DNA of 64,000 nt, from positions 20,441 to 84,440 of the forward strand of contig JALHOC010000006.1 in NCBI GenBank assembly GCA_022843225.1. Direction: 5' to 3'. This document shows, one piece after another, positions 19,307-29,638 of the stretch. The stretch comes from Hyphomonadaceae bacterium (GTDB lineage Bacteria; Pseudomonadota; Alphaproteobacteria; Caulobacterales; Aquidulcibacteraceae). The notes under the pieces were generated by a model. It made no database searches. It saw only the letters and a program-made list of their open reading frames with translations, and was not told the DNA's origin. Position 1 is the stretch's first letter; each line of letters begins with the position of its first letter. A program made the position numbers and the translations under genes.

Positions 19307-20010
19307 ATCGACGGGATCGGCAATTCGTTGAGCTCGCGCCGCGCCTCGGCCCAGTTCGGGTAGAGCTCGCTCAGAAGCTTGGTGAAGCGGGCGCTATGTG
19401 TGGGTTCAAGTATGTGCACGATCTCGTGGACGATCACATATTCCAAGAGATCACGGGGCTTCTTCACTAGTTCCGTATTGAGCCGGATGGTTTTGCGGGC
19501 GGTGTTGCAGCTGCCCCATTTGGTTTTCATGCGCTGGAGGAAATAGGCTCTGACCTTCACGCCGGCGCGGACTTCCCACTTCTTGATCAGCGTGGGCACA
19601 AGCGCGTGCAGCTGGCGCAAATGCCACGCGTGGAGCACGCGCGCGCGGTCGTCTCGCGTACTTCCGGGCCGCACCTGCAAGTGGATTGTCCGGTGATCGA
19701 GACGCACAGCGGGCTTGGCGTCGCGCTCGGTGACTTTGAGCAGATAGCGGCGGCCCCAGAGATAATGGGATTCTCGGGTGACGAATTTGCGCGGGGTCTC
19801 GCGCGCTTGCGCCGCCAAGCGCGCGCGCTGCTGCTTGATCCAGCCGATCCGGGTGATGGCGTAAGCGCGGGCGACATCGAGCCTGGTCGATCGCGGCGCG
19901 ACAAGGGTCACACTTCCATCGGGCGGATGAACGGAGAGATGGACGTTCTTCACGTCCTTGCGCGTCACGGCGATGCTGATGTCGCCGATTTTGATGGCGA
20001 CGCTCATCAA
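19303..20010 (-). CDS. YgjP/DUF45-type metallopeptidase (RM-associated)
   Basis: VIVHEIVHILEPTHSARF...YPNW motif; 4-bp overlap with hsdR. Confidence 0.88.
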   Translation of the reverse strand: MMSVAIKIGDISIAVTRKDVKNVHLSVHPPDGSVTLVAPRSTRLDVARAYAITRIGWIKQQRARLAAQARETPRKFVTRESHYLWGRRYLLKVTERDAKPAVRLDHRTIHLQVRPGSTRDDRARVLHAWHLRQLHALVPTLIKKWEVRAGVKVRAYFLQRMKTKWGSCNTARKTIRLNTELVKKPRDLLEYVIVHEIVHILEPTHSARFTKLLSELYPNWAEARRELNELPIPSI

Positions 20011-23000
20011 TAGCCCGGCTGGTTCTTGACGATCTCAAACATAGCAAGCGTTGCTTCGCGGTCGCGATCGAACAGCGGAAAGAGCACGTTCTTCACTTCC
20101 TTCTGACGCACGCTGTCGCTCTTCCAGCCCGCCGGCGCATATTCGCGGACGGCGCGATCGATGCGCAGCGCAAGTTCGGCTTTGGCGCCGTCATCGGGTG
20201 GGCACACGAAAGTGGTCGCCGGCAGACTTGCGAGATTGTTGTAGATCACCGCCGCCTCCCGTTTGCCGTGCAGGCTTGGCGGCAGACCCGCATCGGGCTC
20301 GCGCGCGCTCATGCGGCGGATGAGAGCTTCGGCTTGCCGCAAGAAATTCTCGTAGGCCTGGGCGTCGGCGCGGCTTTGACGAATGAGATCATCCAGAAGA
20401 TCTGACATTTCATCGTAGAATTTGGGATCGGTCAGCTGATCGCGAATGATGGTCTTGCGGATATTGTTGATGATGCCTTCGGCGACAGCGTTGGCGGAAA
20501 GCTTGCCCTTATTATTCAATTGCCGGGCAATGTCGTCATGGATGCCGGTTTCGACAATCGCTTGGGTCAGCGACACATCGCTCAGCGTGCCCAGAATTTG
20601 CGGCGCGTCAGCCTGGATATAGGTGTTGAGCAAGTGGCGCATATCCGCCTCGTAGGGCTTGATGTCGAGCTCTTCACCGGAATGACGTTTGATCGCCGCA
20701 CGTAGGTCCGCATAGAGTTCGGCCTCACCCTTGATGCGAGCGGCCTCGTCGGCGCTGTAGCCCGCCTCTTCCAAATGTTGCGCGATCGCCGAATAAGCGC
20801 GCACGAAACTTGCAACCGCCTTGTAGAAGGCGATGCGCAAGGGCTCGGTTTCGTTGAGTGCATTTGGATTGGCGGCAGGCCCGCAGAAATAGCTCAGATA
20901 TTGTTCGACTTCGCGCGGCGGCGGCACCGGCTCACACAAATAATGGAGCACTTCACGCGCGCCATCGAGCCGCGCCTTGCCCTCTTCCAGCCAATTCTTG
21001 ATCTCGACAATGTTGGAGCCGCCGCTGCCTTCATCGGTGTCGAGTTCATCGGAGGTATAGACCGCGATCGCGTGCTGGACGTGGCCGAACAGCTCCTGGA
21101 AGTCGACGATATAGCCATAATCCTTGTCGTCCCCGTCCAAGCGATTGGTGCGGCAGATGGCTTGGAAAAGGGTGTGATCGCGCAGCGTGTCGTCGATATA
21201 GATGTAAGTGCAGCTCGGCGCGTCAAAGCCGGTCAAGAGCTTTGAGACCACAATGAGGAGCTTGGTATTGGCCGGCTCCTCAATGAAGCGGCGCTTGATC
21301 TCAGCCTCATACGCCGTCGTGCTTTGTCCGCCTGTGAGCACGAACCTTGTATAGGTGTCGTATTTGTAGCGCTCGTCGCTATTGGCCGGCTCGCGCGAGA
21401 TGGCGTTGTGATTGGGTTCGTAGGACGTGACGATGCCGACATGGGCGCCGAGGCGCGTGTTCTGAAACTCGCGGAAATATTCGCAGGCGTCGCGAATGGA
21501 GGCCGCGACCAGGATTGCTGTGCCGCGGTCGTCGCTGAGGCGGGGTTTGAGATCAAAGTCCTGAACCACTTCCGCCACCACCCGGCGTTTGCGTTCAGTG
21601 GCGCTGAGCAATTCTTCCATCGTCGCCCAGCGGGCGCGCAGCACGGCCTTCTGGTAGGAATTGAGCCCCCTCGTCTTGCGATCGAACCAGGCATCGATCG
21701 CGGTGGGGCTGGTCAGACGCTGCGGCACGTCGCGGGCTTCATATTTGAGATCCAGCACGACCTTGTCGCGCACCGCTTCCTGAAGCTTGTAGGTGTGAAT
21801 ATACGTGCCAAAGACTTCGCGGGTCGTTTCGCGGTCCTTGCGCAACAGCGGCGTGCCGGTGAAGCCGACAAAGATCGCCCCTTCCAGCCATCTCTTCATC
21901 TGCTTGTTCATCGCCCCGCCCTGGGTGCGATGGCATTCATCGACCAGCACATAAAAGCGCCCGGTCACTTTGGGGGGCGGGCCTGAAAAATCGGCGGTGT
22001 CGAACTTGTGCAGGAGCGCGCAAATGAGCCTTGGCGCTGGCGCGCCGAGCCAGCTTACGAATTCGGCGCGGGAGGCGACACGCGGCGAACGCGCTTCGGG
22101 ACCGATGACGCCCGCATTGCGCATGACGCCCTCGATCTGCTTATCGAGTTCGTCGCGGTCAGTGACAATGAGGACGCGCGCATCGGCTTCGCGCTCCAAG
22201 ATCCACTTGGCCAAGAGCACCATCAGAATGCTCTTGCCGCTGCCTTGGGTGTGCCAGATCACCCCGCCTTCGCGCTTGGCCAAGCGCTCCTGCGCCAGCT
22301 TGATGCCGACGAATTGATGCTGGCGAGGGACTTTCTTGCGGCCTGCATCGAAGACAACGAAATTGCGGATGAAGTCGAGCAAACGCTCCTTGCGCAACAT
22401 CTGGCCGATCGGCCGGTCGAGCAGCGCGCCCGCGGGCAGCTCCCCCGCCAACGGCGCCTCGTCGCGCCACTCGGCATAGAAGGTCTCGTCGGTGCTCACC
22501 GTGCCGTAGCGCACGCCTTGGGCGTCGCTGCCGGCGATCAGGAGCTGCGCTGTGGCAAAGAACGCTGCGTTGAAGAGTTCCTCTTGATTGGTGATGAGCT
22601 GGCGCACGCCGTCGCCGATCTCGACTGCCGCCCGCTTCAATTCGATCACCGCAACGGCAAGACCATTGAGATAGACGACAAGATCGGGCCGGCGTTCGTG
22701 GCCACCCTTAAGCGTGACTTCCTCGGCCAAAGCGAAATCATTGGCCTCGGGATTGTCCCAATCGATCAGGTGGACGGTCTTGAACGGTGCGCCGACTGCG
22801 GTCTGCACGCGGACGCCGTAGCGCAGCAGCGTGTAGGTCCTGAGATTGGCTTGATAGAGCGTCGTGCCTGTGACTTCGATCGCCTGAATCAAGCGCGTAA
22901 GCGCGGCATCGATCTCGGGCTTGGCATAGCCGCGCGCGCTTAGATTGGCGCGCAACAGCTCAGCCTCGACGCAGCGATTGTTGTTTCGTCCCGACCAGTC

Positions 23001-23102
23001 GCCCGCCGCACGATAGCCAAGACCACCCTCCTCCGCGGGCGCGGTGATGAAGGCCGCGAGACGATCTTGGGTGACGCGTTCGCTGCGCGGGCGTTCAGCC
23101 AT
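20007..23102 (-). CDS. hsdR: Type I restriction endonuclease subunit R
   Basis: N-terminal nuclease (RPDLVVYLNGLAVAVIELKRA), Walker A VIWHTQGSGKSILMV, DECHRTQGG, FTGTPL, KLLTGFDAP. Confidence 0.95.
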   Translation of the reverse strand: MAERPRSERVTQDRLAAFITAPAEEGGLGYRAAGDWSGRNNNRCVEAELLRANLSARGYAKPEIDAALTRLIQAIEVTGTTLYQANLRTYTLLRYGVRVQTAVGAPFKTVHLIDWDNPEANDFALAEEVTLKGGHERRPDLVVYLNGLAVAVIELKRAAVEIGDGVRQLITNQEELFNAAFFATAQLLIAGSDAQGVRYGTVSTDETFYAEWRDEAPLAGELPAGALLDRPIGQMLRKERLLDFIRNFVVFDAGRKKVPRQHQFVGIKLAQERLAKREGGVIWHTQGSGKSILMVLLAKWILEREADARVLIVTDRDELDKQIEGVMRNAGVIGPEARSPRVASRAEFVSWLGAPAPRLICALLHKFDTADFSGPPPKVTGRFYVLVDECHRTQGGAMNKQMKRWLEGAIFVGFTGTPLLRKDRETTREVFGTYIHTYKLQEAVRDKVVLDLKYEARDVPQRLTSPTAIDAWFDRKTRGLNSYQKAVLRARWATMEELLSATERKRRVVAEVVQDFDLKPRLSDDRGTAILVAASIRDACEYFREFQNTRLGAHVGIVTSYEPNHNAISREPANSDERYKYDTYTRFVLTGGQSTTAYEAEIKRRFIEEPANTKLLIVVSKLLTGFDAPSCTYIYIDDTLRDHTLFQAICRTNRLDGDDKDYGYIVDFQELFGHVQHAIAVYTSDELDTDEGSGGSNIVEIKNWLEEGKARLDGAREVLHYLCEPVPPPREVEQYLSYFCGPAANPNALNETEPLRIAFYKAVASFVRAYSAIAQHLEEAGYSADEAARIKGEAELYADLRAAIKRHSGEELDIKPYEADMRHLLNTYIQADAPQILGTLSDVSLTQAIVETGIHDDIARQLNNKGKLSANAVAEGIINNIRKTIIRDQLTDPKFYDEMSDLLDDLIRQSRADAQAYENFLRQAEALIRRMSAREPDAGLPPSLHGKREAAVIYNNLASLPATTFVCPPDDGAKAELALRIDRAVREYAPAGWKSDSVRQKEVKNVLFPLFDRDREATLAMFEIVKNQPGY

Positions 23103-24393
23103 AAGCGGCCTCCTTCATCTTCGGCGCAGCCTCCCGCGCAATTGGAAGGCGCACGCGGCCCGTGAGCAAGGAGTGCATCATGGCTTGCTTGAGTGCGCGG
23201 GTCTTTTCGAGACGGGCCTCCGTCGCGAAGAGGTCAGAGTTCCAATCGGAGATGACGCGGCCAATTGCTCTCTGCTCGTCTACCCTTGGGAGCTTCACAC
23301 TTATCGCGCCAAGCGCGGCCGCGCTGATATGCACAACCGCGTCGCCCTGGCCCCTATTGGCCTTTTGGCGAGCTATCTCTGGTATGTTTAGGAGGTTTCC
23401 AAGAAACACAGGGTCTCCGCTGGCGGGCCTTAAGATGATGATATCTCCGCCGGCATAGGCCTCAACATCCTCCGCAATCGCGACGCACTTCCCGATTTCT
23501 TCCTTGGTCTCGCCGGAAGCAGCAAAGAGCAAGTCTCCGCGCTGAATCCGCGTGGCTGCGTCAGCAACCGCGCGCGAGACGTGTGAAGTGAATTTGCATA
23601 CGACGTTGTGATGGGTCGTGTAGATTTCACCATATCGCACACATGGAAGGTCCCCCGACTGCGCATCATCGCGGCGCACGCCTCCACCCTTCAAGAACCG
23701 GCCGAGGTCACTGAGCTTTGTTTCGATCCATTGAGCGGTGAAGCCGGGGAGACGCGTCTCGCCGGTGAGGAGACGCTGAGTCACGCCCTGTCGCAGGTTG
23801 CGCTTCTTGCCGATGAATCGCGAAAGCGCTGCGATCGAAGCATCCACATCTAACAGCGCTGCAGCTATCGCCCGTTGTTCATGAACCGGGGGCCTGGGAA
23901 TCCGAAGCTGGCCGATTAGATCGGTGTTCAAATTTGGTTGGCCATTTCCTGTTGCCACAGTTTCCCGAAGAAACTTGGTCATCGAGTTTATGCAATAGAC
24001 CACAAACTCGGGGCACACTTCGCGGTCCAGCTGAAGCAACGCAGCTACCCCGTCGTTCGCGCAGCAATCTATTGCCAACAGCTTAGCCACACCTAACGTG
24101 GCGCCGCTGTTTGCGATTATAACCGTTCCGGACGGGAGCTCGCGGCTATGCTTCGCGCCCAGTTCGGTCAGCGACGTGTCTGTAACACGGACGTAAATAT
24201 CTTCGTCCGCAAGATTCGTCAGCGCCGCGACGGTGAGCCACGGCTTGAAAGATCCGTTGAAGTAACGAGGATCACCCGCGGGACGCGGAGACGCCCCGCG
24301 AACGGGATTTGCCAGCGCCCCGATGGTGGCCACTCCCCACTCCACCGGCAATATGCCGATCTCGGTCGCCTTATAGCCGGGACTCGACTTCAT
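23095..24393 (-). CDS. hsdS: Type I restriction specificity subunit S
   Basis: Two target-recognition half-domains with repeated 'RIPRPPVHEQRAIAAALLDVDASI' and 'KLPRVDEQRAIGRVISDWNSDL' conserved regions. Confidence 0.93.
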   Translation of the reverse strand: MKSSPGYKATEIGILPVEWGVATIGALANPVRGASPRPAGDPRYFNGSFKPWLTVAALTNLADEDIYVRVTDTSLTELGAKHSRELPSGTVIIANSGATLGVAKLLAIDCCANDGVAALLQLDREVCPEFVVYCINSMTKFLRETVATGNGQPNLNTDLIGQLRIPRPPVHEQRAIAAALLDVDASIAALSRFIGKKRNLRQGVTQRLLTGETRLPGFTAQWIETKLSDLGRFLKGGGVRRDDAQSGDLPCVRYGEIYTTHHNVVCKFTSHVSRAVADAATRIQRGDLLFAASGETKEEIGKCVAIAEDVEAYAGGDIIILRPASGDPVFLGNLLNIPEIARQKANRGQGDAVVHISAAALGAISVKLPRVDEQRAIGRVISDWNSDLFATEARLEKTRALKQAMMHSLLTGRVRLPIAREAAPKMKEAAYG

Positions 24394-26879
24394 ATCACAC
24401 CCATCGCCTTCAGGTGCGTTGTTATACGGGCCCCAAGCACATCAGCATCTTTTTCAAGTTGTGGAAGCGAAATCGCGTAGCGCTCGACAAGGGTGCTGAC
24501 TCGACGTGTTAGAGCTTGCGACAGTCGCGCGATCTCGCTGTCAATACGCGCATTGATGACGCTGAGCCACTTGGCATTGATGACAATCGCCTTCACTTCG
24601 CTGCCTTTGAGCGTGCCATATCGGGCGTGGACTTTGGCGATGAGGCTCTCCTCCGCCGCCTTTCGCTTCTTTTTTGTTTCGTCGAGCGCATCGATCAGAA
24701 CTTGATAGCCAAGCAGGGCTTCGCGTTCGTCGGCGAGATCGGGATCGCCATTGATCTCCTTCAATCGGGCTTTGAGGGTTTTGGAATTGATCTTCTGCTT
24801 GTCGCCGTCGCCCTCGATCACTTCGCTGAGCAGTCCGTCTTCGCCGCCGCCCTCTTCGAGCTTTTCCGCCATTTTCTGTTCGAGTTCGGTCATACGCGCT
24901 TCGAGCGCGTCGATCGCGGCTTGTTCGGTTGAGAAATAGCGGGCGATGATGAGCCTTGAGGGGACAAGGTCGGAGGCGAAGCGCCGTTTGCCGATTTGGT
25001 AGTCACCCGGCTCGGGCCAAACGAGCTTGTTGTCTTTGTTTTTGCGTTTGATGATTTCGCGGGGGCGTACGGCCTCGGCCCAGCCTGCGGCGGCAATCAG
25101 ATAGCAATCGTCCTGCATCGCCTCGGCCCAATAATCCATCAGCTGCTGATAGACATCGTAGGGGTCGACCAAAGGCGCCTTACGAAAGGTGTCGAGCAAG
25201 TCATCCGAGATCGCTTCGATGAAATCCTTGGGGTGGCTGTCGATACCGAAGCCGCGGGCGGCTTTCTCGGTGCGCGTGCGCCAGGCGGCGAACGTATCGC
25301 CGGCGGCTTTGGTGAAAGCTTGAAACTCGGGATCGGTCTCGATCGCTTGCTTCACCTCGCTTGCTTGCAGGGTGAGCGCCAGATAACCCGGACGCAGATC
25401 GGCGAAGAGCTTGCCGCGTAGATTGGGCATCACCTTCCACCAGGATTCGAGCGCGTCGATGTCTCTCTTCGGGATGCCGCCATTCAGATGCGCGTCGATG
25501 TCGTGGATGTCTTCGACATCGGTGCTGTCGATGTAGCGCGGCAGATTGAGATTATAATCGTTCTTGGGATCGGCGATCTCGTCGGTTGCGACCATGCGCG
25601 CATAGCCGGGCACATCAGCGCCGCGGGCGAAGCTATCGACAATGCGATGGATGTCTTGTTCGCGCAGGCGGTTTTTGGGGCCGTCTTTGCGGAAGCCTTT
25701 CGAGGCGTCGATCATGAAGACGCCGCGGCGCGCATTGGCGTTCTCTTTGTCGAGCACGACGATGCAGGCGGGAATGCCGGTGCCGAAAAAGAGGTTGGCG
25801 GGGAGCCCGATAATGCCCTTGAGATAACCCGATTTGACCAGGGCTTGGCGGATCTCGGCTTCGGCATTGCCGCGGAAGAGCACGCCATGTGGGAGAATGC
25901 AGGCAGCTTTCCCATTCGATTTCATCGAGCGGATGATGTGCAAGAGATAGGCGTAATCGCCCTGCTTTGGCGGCGGCGCGCCCCAACCGAAACGCGCGTG
26001 CGGATCGCGTTCGATATTGATGCCGTTCGACCAGGCTTTGTCCGAGAATGGCGGATTGGCGACGACGTAATCGTAGGTGCGCAGGCGATCGCCATCCAAG
26101 AATTTGGGATTGGCGAGCGTGTTGCCGGGCATGATCCGCGCGGTCGGGAAATCGTGCAAGATCATGTTCATGCGGGCAAGGCCCGCCGTGGTCACGTCCT
26201 TCTCTTGCCCTTCAAGCGTGATGCGCTTGCCGGATTCGGCCGCGACCTTCAGCAGCAACGATCCCGATCCGCAGGTGGGATCGTACACCGTCGTGCCGGC
26301 CACCGTGTTCTTTGGCGAAATGCCGATGACTTTAGCGATGATGCGGCTGACCTCCGACGGGGTATAGAATTGGCCTTTGCTCTTGCCGCTCTGCGTCGCG
26401 AAGTGACGCATCAGATATTCGTAGGCGTCGCCCAGAATGTCGTCGTGATCGGCGCGGTTCTTCGAGAAATCGAGATCGGGGTTTTCGAAGATGGCGATGA
26501 GATTGCTGAGCGTTGCAACCTGCTCATCGCCCTCGCCCAATTTGTTGGGATCGTTGAAATCGGGGAAGTCGGTGCGCGCTAGGCTCTCATTGGCGTTCAC
26601 CAGCGGCTGGATCACGTCGGTGTTGATGAGGTTGCCGATGTCGGCCTTGCCCTTGAGCGCGACCATATCGGCGAAGCTTGCGCCTTTAGGGATGATGATC
26701 GGCGGCTCTAAGGCGTCACTGTTCGCGTATTTGTCCGATACGTATTTGATGAACAGCATGAAGAGGACGTAGTCTTTGTATTGACTAGCATCCATGCCGC
26801 CGCGGAGCTCGTCGCACGACGCCCACAGCGACGAATAGAGATCTGATTTCTTGACGGCCACCCCAGCCCCTTTATCCAC
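24390..26879 (-). CDS. hsdM: Type I DNA methyltransferase subunit M
   Basis: GQFYTPSEVSRIIAKVIG, VYDPTCGSGSLLLK, VVANPPFSDKAW (NPPF motif). Confidence 0.95.
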   Translation of the reverse strand: MDKGAGVAVKKSDLYSSLWASCDELRGGMDASQYKDYVLFMLFIKYVSDKYANSDALEPPIIIPKGASFADMVALKGKADIGNLINTDVIQPLVNANESLARTDFPDFNDPNKLGEGDEQVATLSNLIAIFENPDLDFSKNRADHDDILGDAYEYLMRHFATQSGKSKGQFYTPSEVSRIIAKVIGISPKNTVAGTTVYDPTCGSGSLLLKVAAESGKRITLEGQEKDVTTAGLARMNMILHDFPTARIMPGNTLANPKFLDGDRLRTYDYVVANPPFSDKAWSNGINIERDPHARFGWGAPPPKQGDYAYLLHIIRSMKSNGKAACILPHGVLFRGNAEAEIRQALVKSGYLKGIIGLPANLFFGTGIPACIVVLDKENANARRGVFMIDASKGFRKDGPKNRLREQDIHRIVDSFARGADVPGYARMVATDEIADPKNDYNLNLPRYIDSTDVEDIHDIDAHLNGGIPKRDIDALESWWKVMPNLRGKLFADLRPGYLALTLQASEVKQAIETDPEFQAFTKAAGDTFAAWRTRTEKAARGFGIDSHPKDFIEAISDDLLDTFRKAPLVDPYDVYQQLMDYWAEAMQDDCYLIAAAGWAEAVRPREIIKRKNKDNKLVWPEPGDYQIGKRRFASDLVPSRLIIARYFSTEQAAIDALEARMTELEQKMAEKLEEGGGEDGLLSEVIEGDGDKQKINSKTLKARLKEINGDPDLADEREALLGYQVLIDALDETKKKRKAAEESLIAKVHARYGTLKGSEVKAIVINAKWLSVINARIDSEIARLSQALTRRVSTLVERYAISLPQLEKDADVLGARITTHLKAMGVI

Positions 26880-27077
26880 AGACGCGCGCGCACGCTAATC
26901 TGTCTTTGTTGGCTATCCAAACCGAGCGATTCGCGCAGCCTTCCTGGACCGGTCAATGCCAAGATTGCTGCGTTGGCGGGATTAGATGAGGTAGCGTGCG
27001 GCGTTGGCGGCGGCGGGTCCGGCCGCTAGGTTTGCCCTGGGTGGCGTGGCGGTGCGCGCCGTGAGGGATTGAGTGCC

Positions 27078-27572
27078 ATGCGAGTGGTCCTTTTGGCTTG
27101 CGTCTGGGTATTGACCGCATGCCAGCCGATTTCTGTCGCCGAAGCGCCCGCAGCGGCACCGTCATCGGGAGCGGCCCACGAGGGTGCGGCGCCAACGGAA
27201 TGGATCATCACCGCGATCGATTGGGACGATGCCGATAGCGGCGATATCAATGGCGTGCGGTTCCGCTTGAGTGATGTCGATGCACCCGAAACCGGCGGCG
27301 TCGGCGCTGCTGTCGGGGCAGCACTGTGTGAGCGTGAGCGCGAACGTGGTCTTGCGGCGCGCGCATGGGTGGAAGAGCTCACGCGCGACACAAGCAGACT
27401 GCGGATCACCAGCGCTGCCGGTTATGATCGGATGGAGCGGCCGCGCTTATTGATCGAGCTCTCGGTCGATGGCGTTGATGTCGGGGGCGCGGGCATCGAC
27501 GCGGGTCATTTGGCGGCTTGGCCGCATGATGGCGCGCGGGCTTTGGCGGCAAAACCGAACTGGTGTGCCTAG
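27078..27572 (+). CDS. SNase-like (thermonuclease family) lipoprotein
   Basis: Lipobox LTAC; WIITAIDWDDADSGDINGVRFRLSDVDAPE resembles the thermonuclease core D-GD-...-R-R-L--(I/V)DAPE. Confidence 0.65.
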   Translation: MRVVLLACVWVLTACQPISVAEAPAAAPSSGAAHEGAAPTEWIITAIDWDDADSGDINGVRFRLSDVDAPETGGVGAAVGAALCERERERGLAARAWVEELTRDTSRLRITSAAGYDRMERPRLLIELSVDGVDVGGAGIDAGHLAAWPHDGARALAAKPNWCA

Positions 27573-27592
27573 CTTGAGCCTGCGAAAGAATT

Positions 27593-27688
27593 GGGCGTCG
27601 CCGCGCCAAGCGCGGCCGGGCTCTTGCGCGTTCCGCGCTGAGCCGGCGTTCAGCCGTCTCAGCCCTGCCGGGCGGCGATCCCTGACGC
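27593..27688 (+). repeat. Copy 2 of the 96-nt intergenic structured repeat
   Basis: gggcgtcgccgcgccaagcgcggccgggctcttgcgcgttccgcgc...cagccctgccgggcggcgatccctgacgc. Confidence 0.75.
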
Positions 27689-27713
27689 GGGCTTCGCTGG
27701 GCGCTCTCGTGGG

Positions 27714-28313
27714 TTAGCGAAGGTGCAGCTCCCACAACATCGGAAAGCTCTGCGTCGTGAGCAGAAAAATAGCGCCGACAATTCCGTAGAATATCGGAAA
27801 CGCAAACTCGCCGATGACGACCAGCCACCGTCCTTGCTGCCGAAAGGCTCTGACGCCGGTTAAGTCTTTAATCTGTCTGAGCGCCGTCGCCTTATGGCGC
27901 TGCGCGACCTGTTGATCCGCCTCACTGGATTCCTCATAGGTCCGGCCAATGGTTTGCTGCGTTGCCGGGTCCATGAGGTGATGCTTCGTCTCTCCCGAAA
28001 TGAAGGCGTTCACTTGCGCTAATTCCTTGTTCGCCTGGTCGAGCCGCTGCATCCGGTCAAACTGGTCGGCGTCCGCCGCTTCGCGAACAAGCCTCTCATG
28101 GAAGCGCGCTCTAACGAGAAGCACGCCGGTGTAGAAAACCAGCCCGTGGAACAAGCCGAACATGACGACGTCACTGGAGAGCCGCGCGCCAAGGAAAGCC
28201 ATCTGATCGGTCTCGATGACGAAGAACGATGCCAGATAAGCGAGCGTCGCCAACAGGATCACGTTGCGCCGTACCTTCTCGATCGGCGTCAGCTCTTGAA
28301 TCAGCCATTCCAT
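27714..28313 (-). CDS. Membrane protein of unknown function
   Basis: TM segments at both ends flanking a soluble helical region; probable start MEWLIQELTPIEK. Confidence 0.55.
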   Translation of the reverse strand: MEWLIQELTPIEKVRRNVILLATLAYLASFFVIETDQMAFLGARLSSDVVMFGLFHGLVFYTGVLLVRARFHERLVREAADADQFDRMQRLDQANKELAQVNAFISGETKHHLMDPATQQTIGRTYEESSEADQQVAQRHKATALRQIKDLTGVRAFRQQGRWLVVIGEFAFPIFYGIVGAIFLLTTQSFPMLWELHLR

Positions 28314-28548
28314 TGCGCGCCTCGACGGTCGGGATTCGAGTTCCGACCAAGTATTGCGCCGATTCGCCATCCCCGCTCGTCTTTGCGTCGCGCGCAGTCG
28401 GACAGGCGCAAGGTCGAGCCTCCGGCGGTAACGCGCACCTTCGCGGCTTCGAGGCCGTCGATCTGACAGGCCTTGACCCTACCGGGGCAATGTTGTTCGC
28501 GGAAAAACTATCGTTGCGCGCGGGTCGATGCTGGGCTTGTGATCAAGC

Positions 28549-29445
28549 ATGAATATCTCCGAAGCCGCCCGCCTGATCGAAGCCAGCCCCGATTTTCGCT
28601 TATTGCGGCGCGTGCCCGCGCCGAGCGACTGGGCGCTGAACAGCCCTCGCGGTGAGACGCGACGCGGCGTGTTCGTGGACACCGAGACGACGGGATTGGA
28701 TCTCGACACGGACGAAGTAATCGAACTGGCGCTGCTGCCTTTCGAGTACGAGCGCGAGAGTGGCGCGATCGTACGTGTCGATCACGATACTGCGCTCTCC
28801 GCATTCAGGCAGCCCTCCTTTCCGATCCCACCCGAGAGCAGTAAGATCCACGGCATCACCGATGAGATGGTGGTGGGCCAAAACATCGATCCTGAACTCA
28901 TACGATCCCTGATCGAGCCCGCCCATATTGTGATTGCGCACAACGCAGCGTTCGATCGCCCGATGGTCGAAAAGCACTGGCAGCTCTTTGAAGCCAAGCA
29001 TTGGGCCTGCTCGTTCGCGGAAATTGATTGGAAGAGCGAAGGATTGGGCTCCGCCAAGCTCGACTATCTGCTTTGGGCGCGCGGCTGGTTTCACGATGGA
29101 CACCGTGCGCTGTCCGATGCCGAGGCGGCGCTCTTTCTGCTTACATTGCTGCTCCCCGCGTCTGGCAGGCTTGGCCTCAACGCGCTGCTCGAATGCGCGC
29201 GCCGGCAGCTTTGGGTGGTGCGCGCCGAAGACACCGCGTTCGAACAACGCGCGTCGCTCAAAGCGCGCGGTTATCGCTGGGATGACGGCGAGGGTAAGAG
29301 AGTGAAAGCCTGGTGGATCATGACCAATGACCCGCAAGTCGAGCTCGATTGGCTGCACGCCGATATCTATGGCGACGATCGCGACGTGACCGTGATCAAG
29401 GCGCCGGCGACACGCCGGTATTCGTCGCGATTGTGGGCAGAGTGA
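28549..29445 (+). CDS. DnaQ-like 3'-5' exonuclease
   Basis: GVFVDTETTGLDLDTDEVIELALLPFEYE, HNAAFDRPMVEKH, HRALSDAEAALFLL (DEDDh motifs). Confidence 0.85.
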   Translation: MNISEAARLIEASPDFRLLRRVPAPSDWALNSPRGETRRGVFVDTETTGLDLDTDEVIELALLPFEYERESGAIVRVDHDTALSAFRQPSFPIPPESSKIHGITDEMVVGQNIDPELIRSLIEPAHIVIAHNAAFDRPMVEKHWQLFEAKHWACSFAEIDWKSEGLGSAKLDYLLWARGWFHDGHRALSDAEAALFLLTLLLPASGRLGLNALLECARRQLWVVRAEDTAFEQRASLKARGYRWDDGEGKRVKAWWIMTNDPQVELDWLHADIYGDDRDVTVIKAPATRRYSSRLWAE

Positions 29446-29638
29446 GCGACGTACTCTTTGACTTCCAAGAAGCTACGCCGCGAGCGTGTTGACGGAAAGC
29501 ACACGTACAAGCTCGTAGAGCGCAGCGACGCCATCGCGCAGCCAACGAAGCACGACGTACGCTGGCGCGGCTCGCGCCATAGTTGTATCGAAATGAACTC
29601 TGCGCTATGGAAGCCTTGATGGCAGCTCGATCGGGCCT

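Noticed and set aside
20007-26879. Long + strand ORFs antisense to hsdR/hsdM (e.g. 22008..22943, 25488..26582, 21324..21986)
   Set aside because: High-GC antisense shadow ORFs; the minus-strand frames encode unmistakable HsdR/HsdM motifs.
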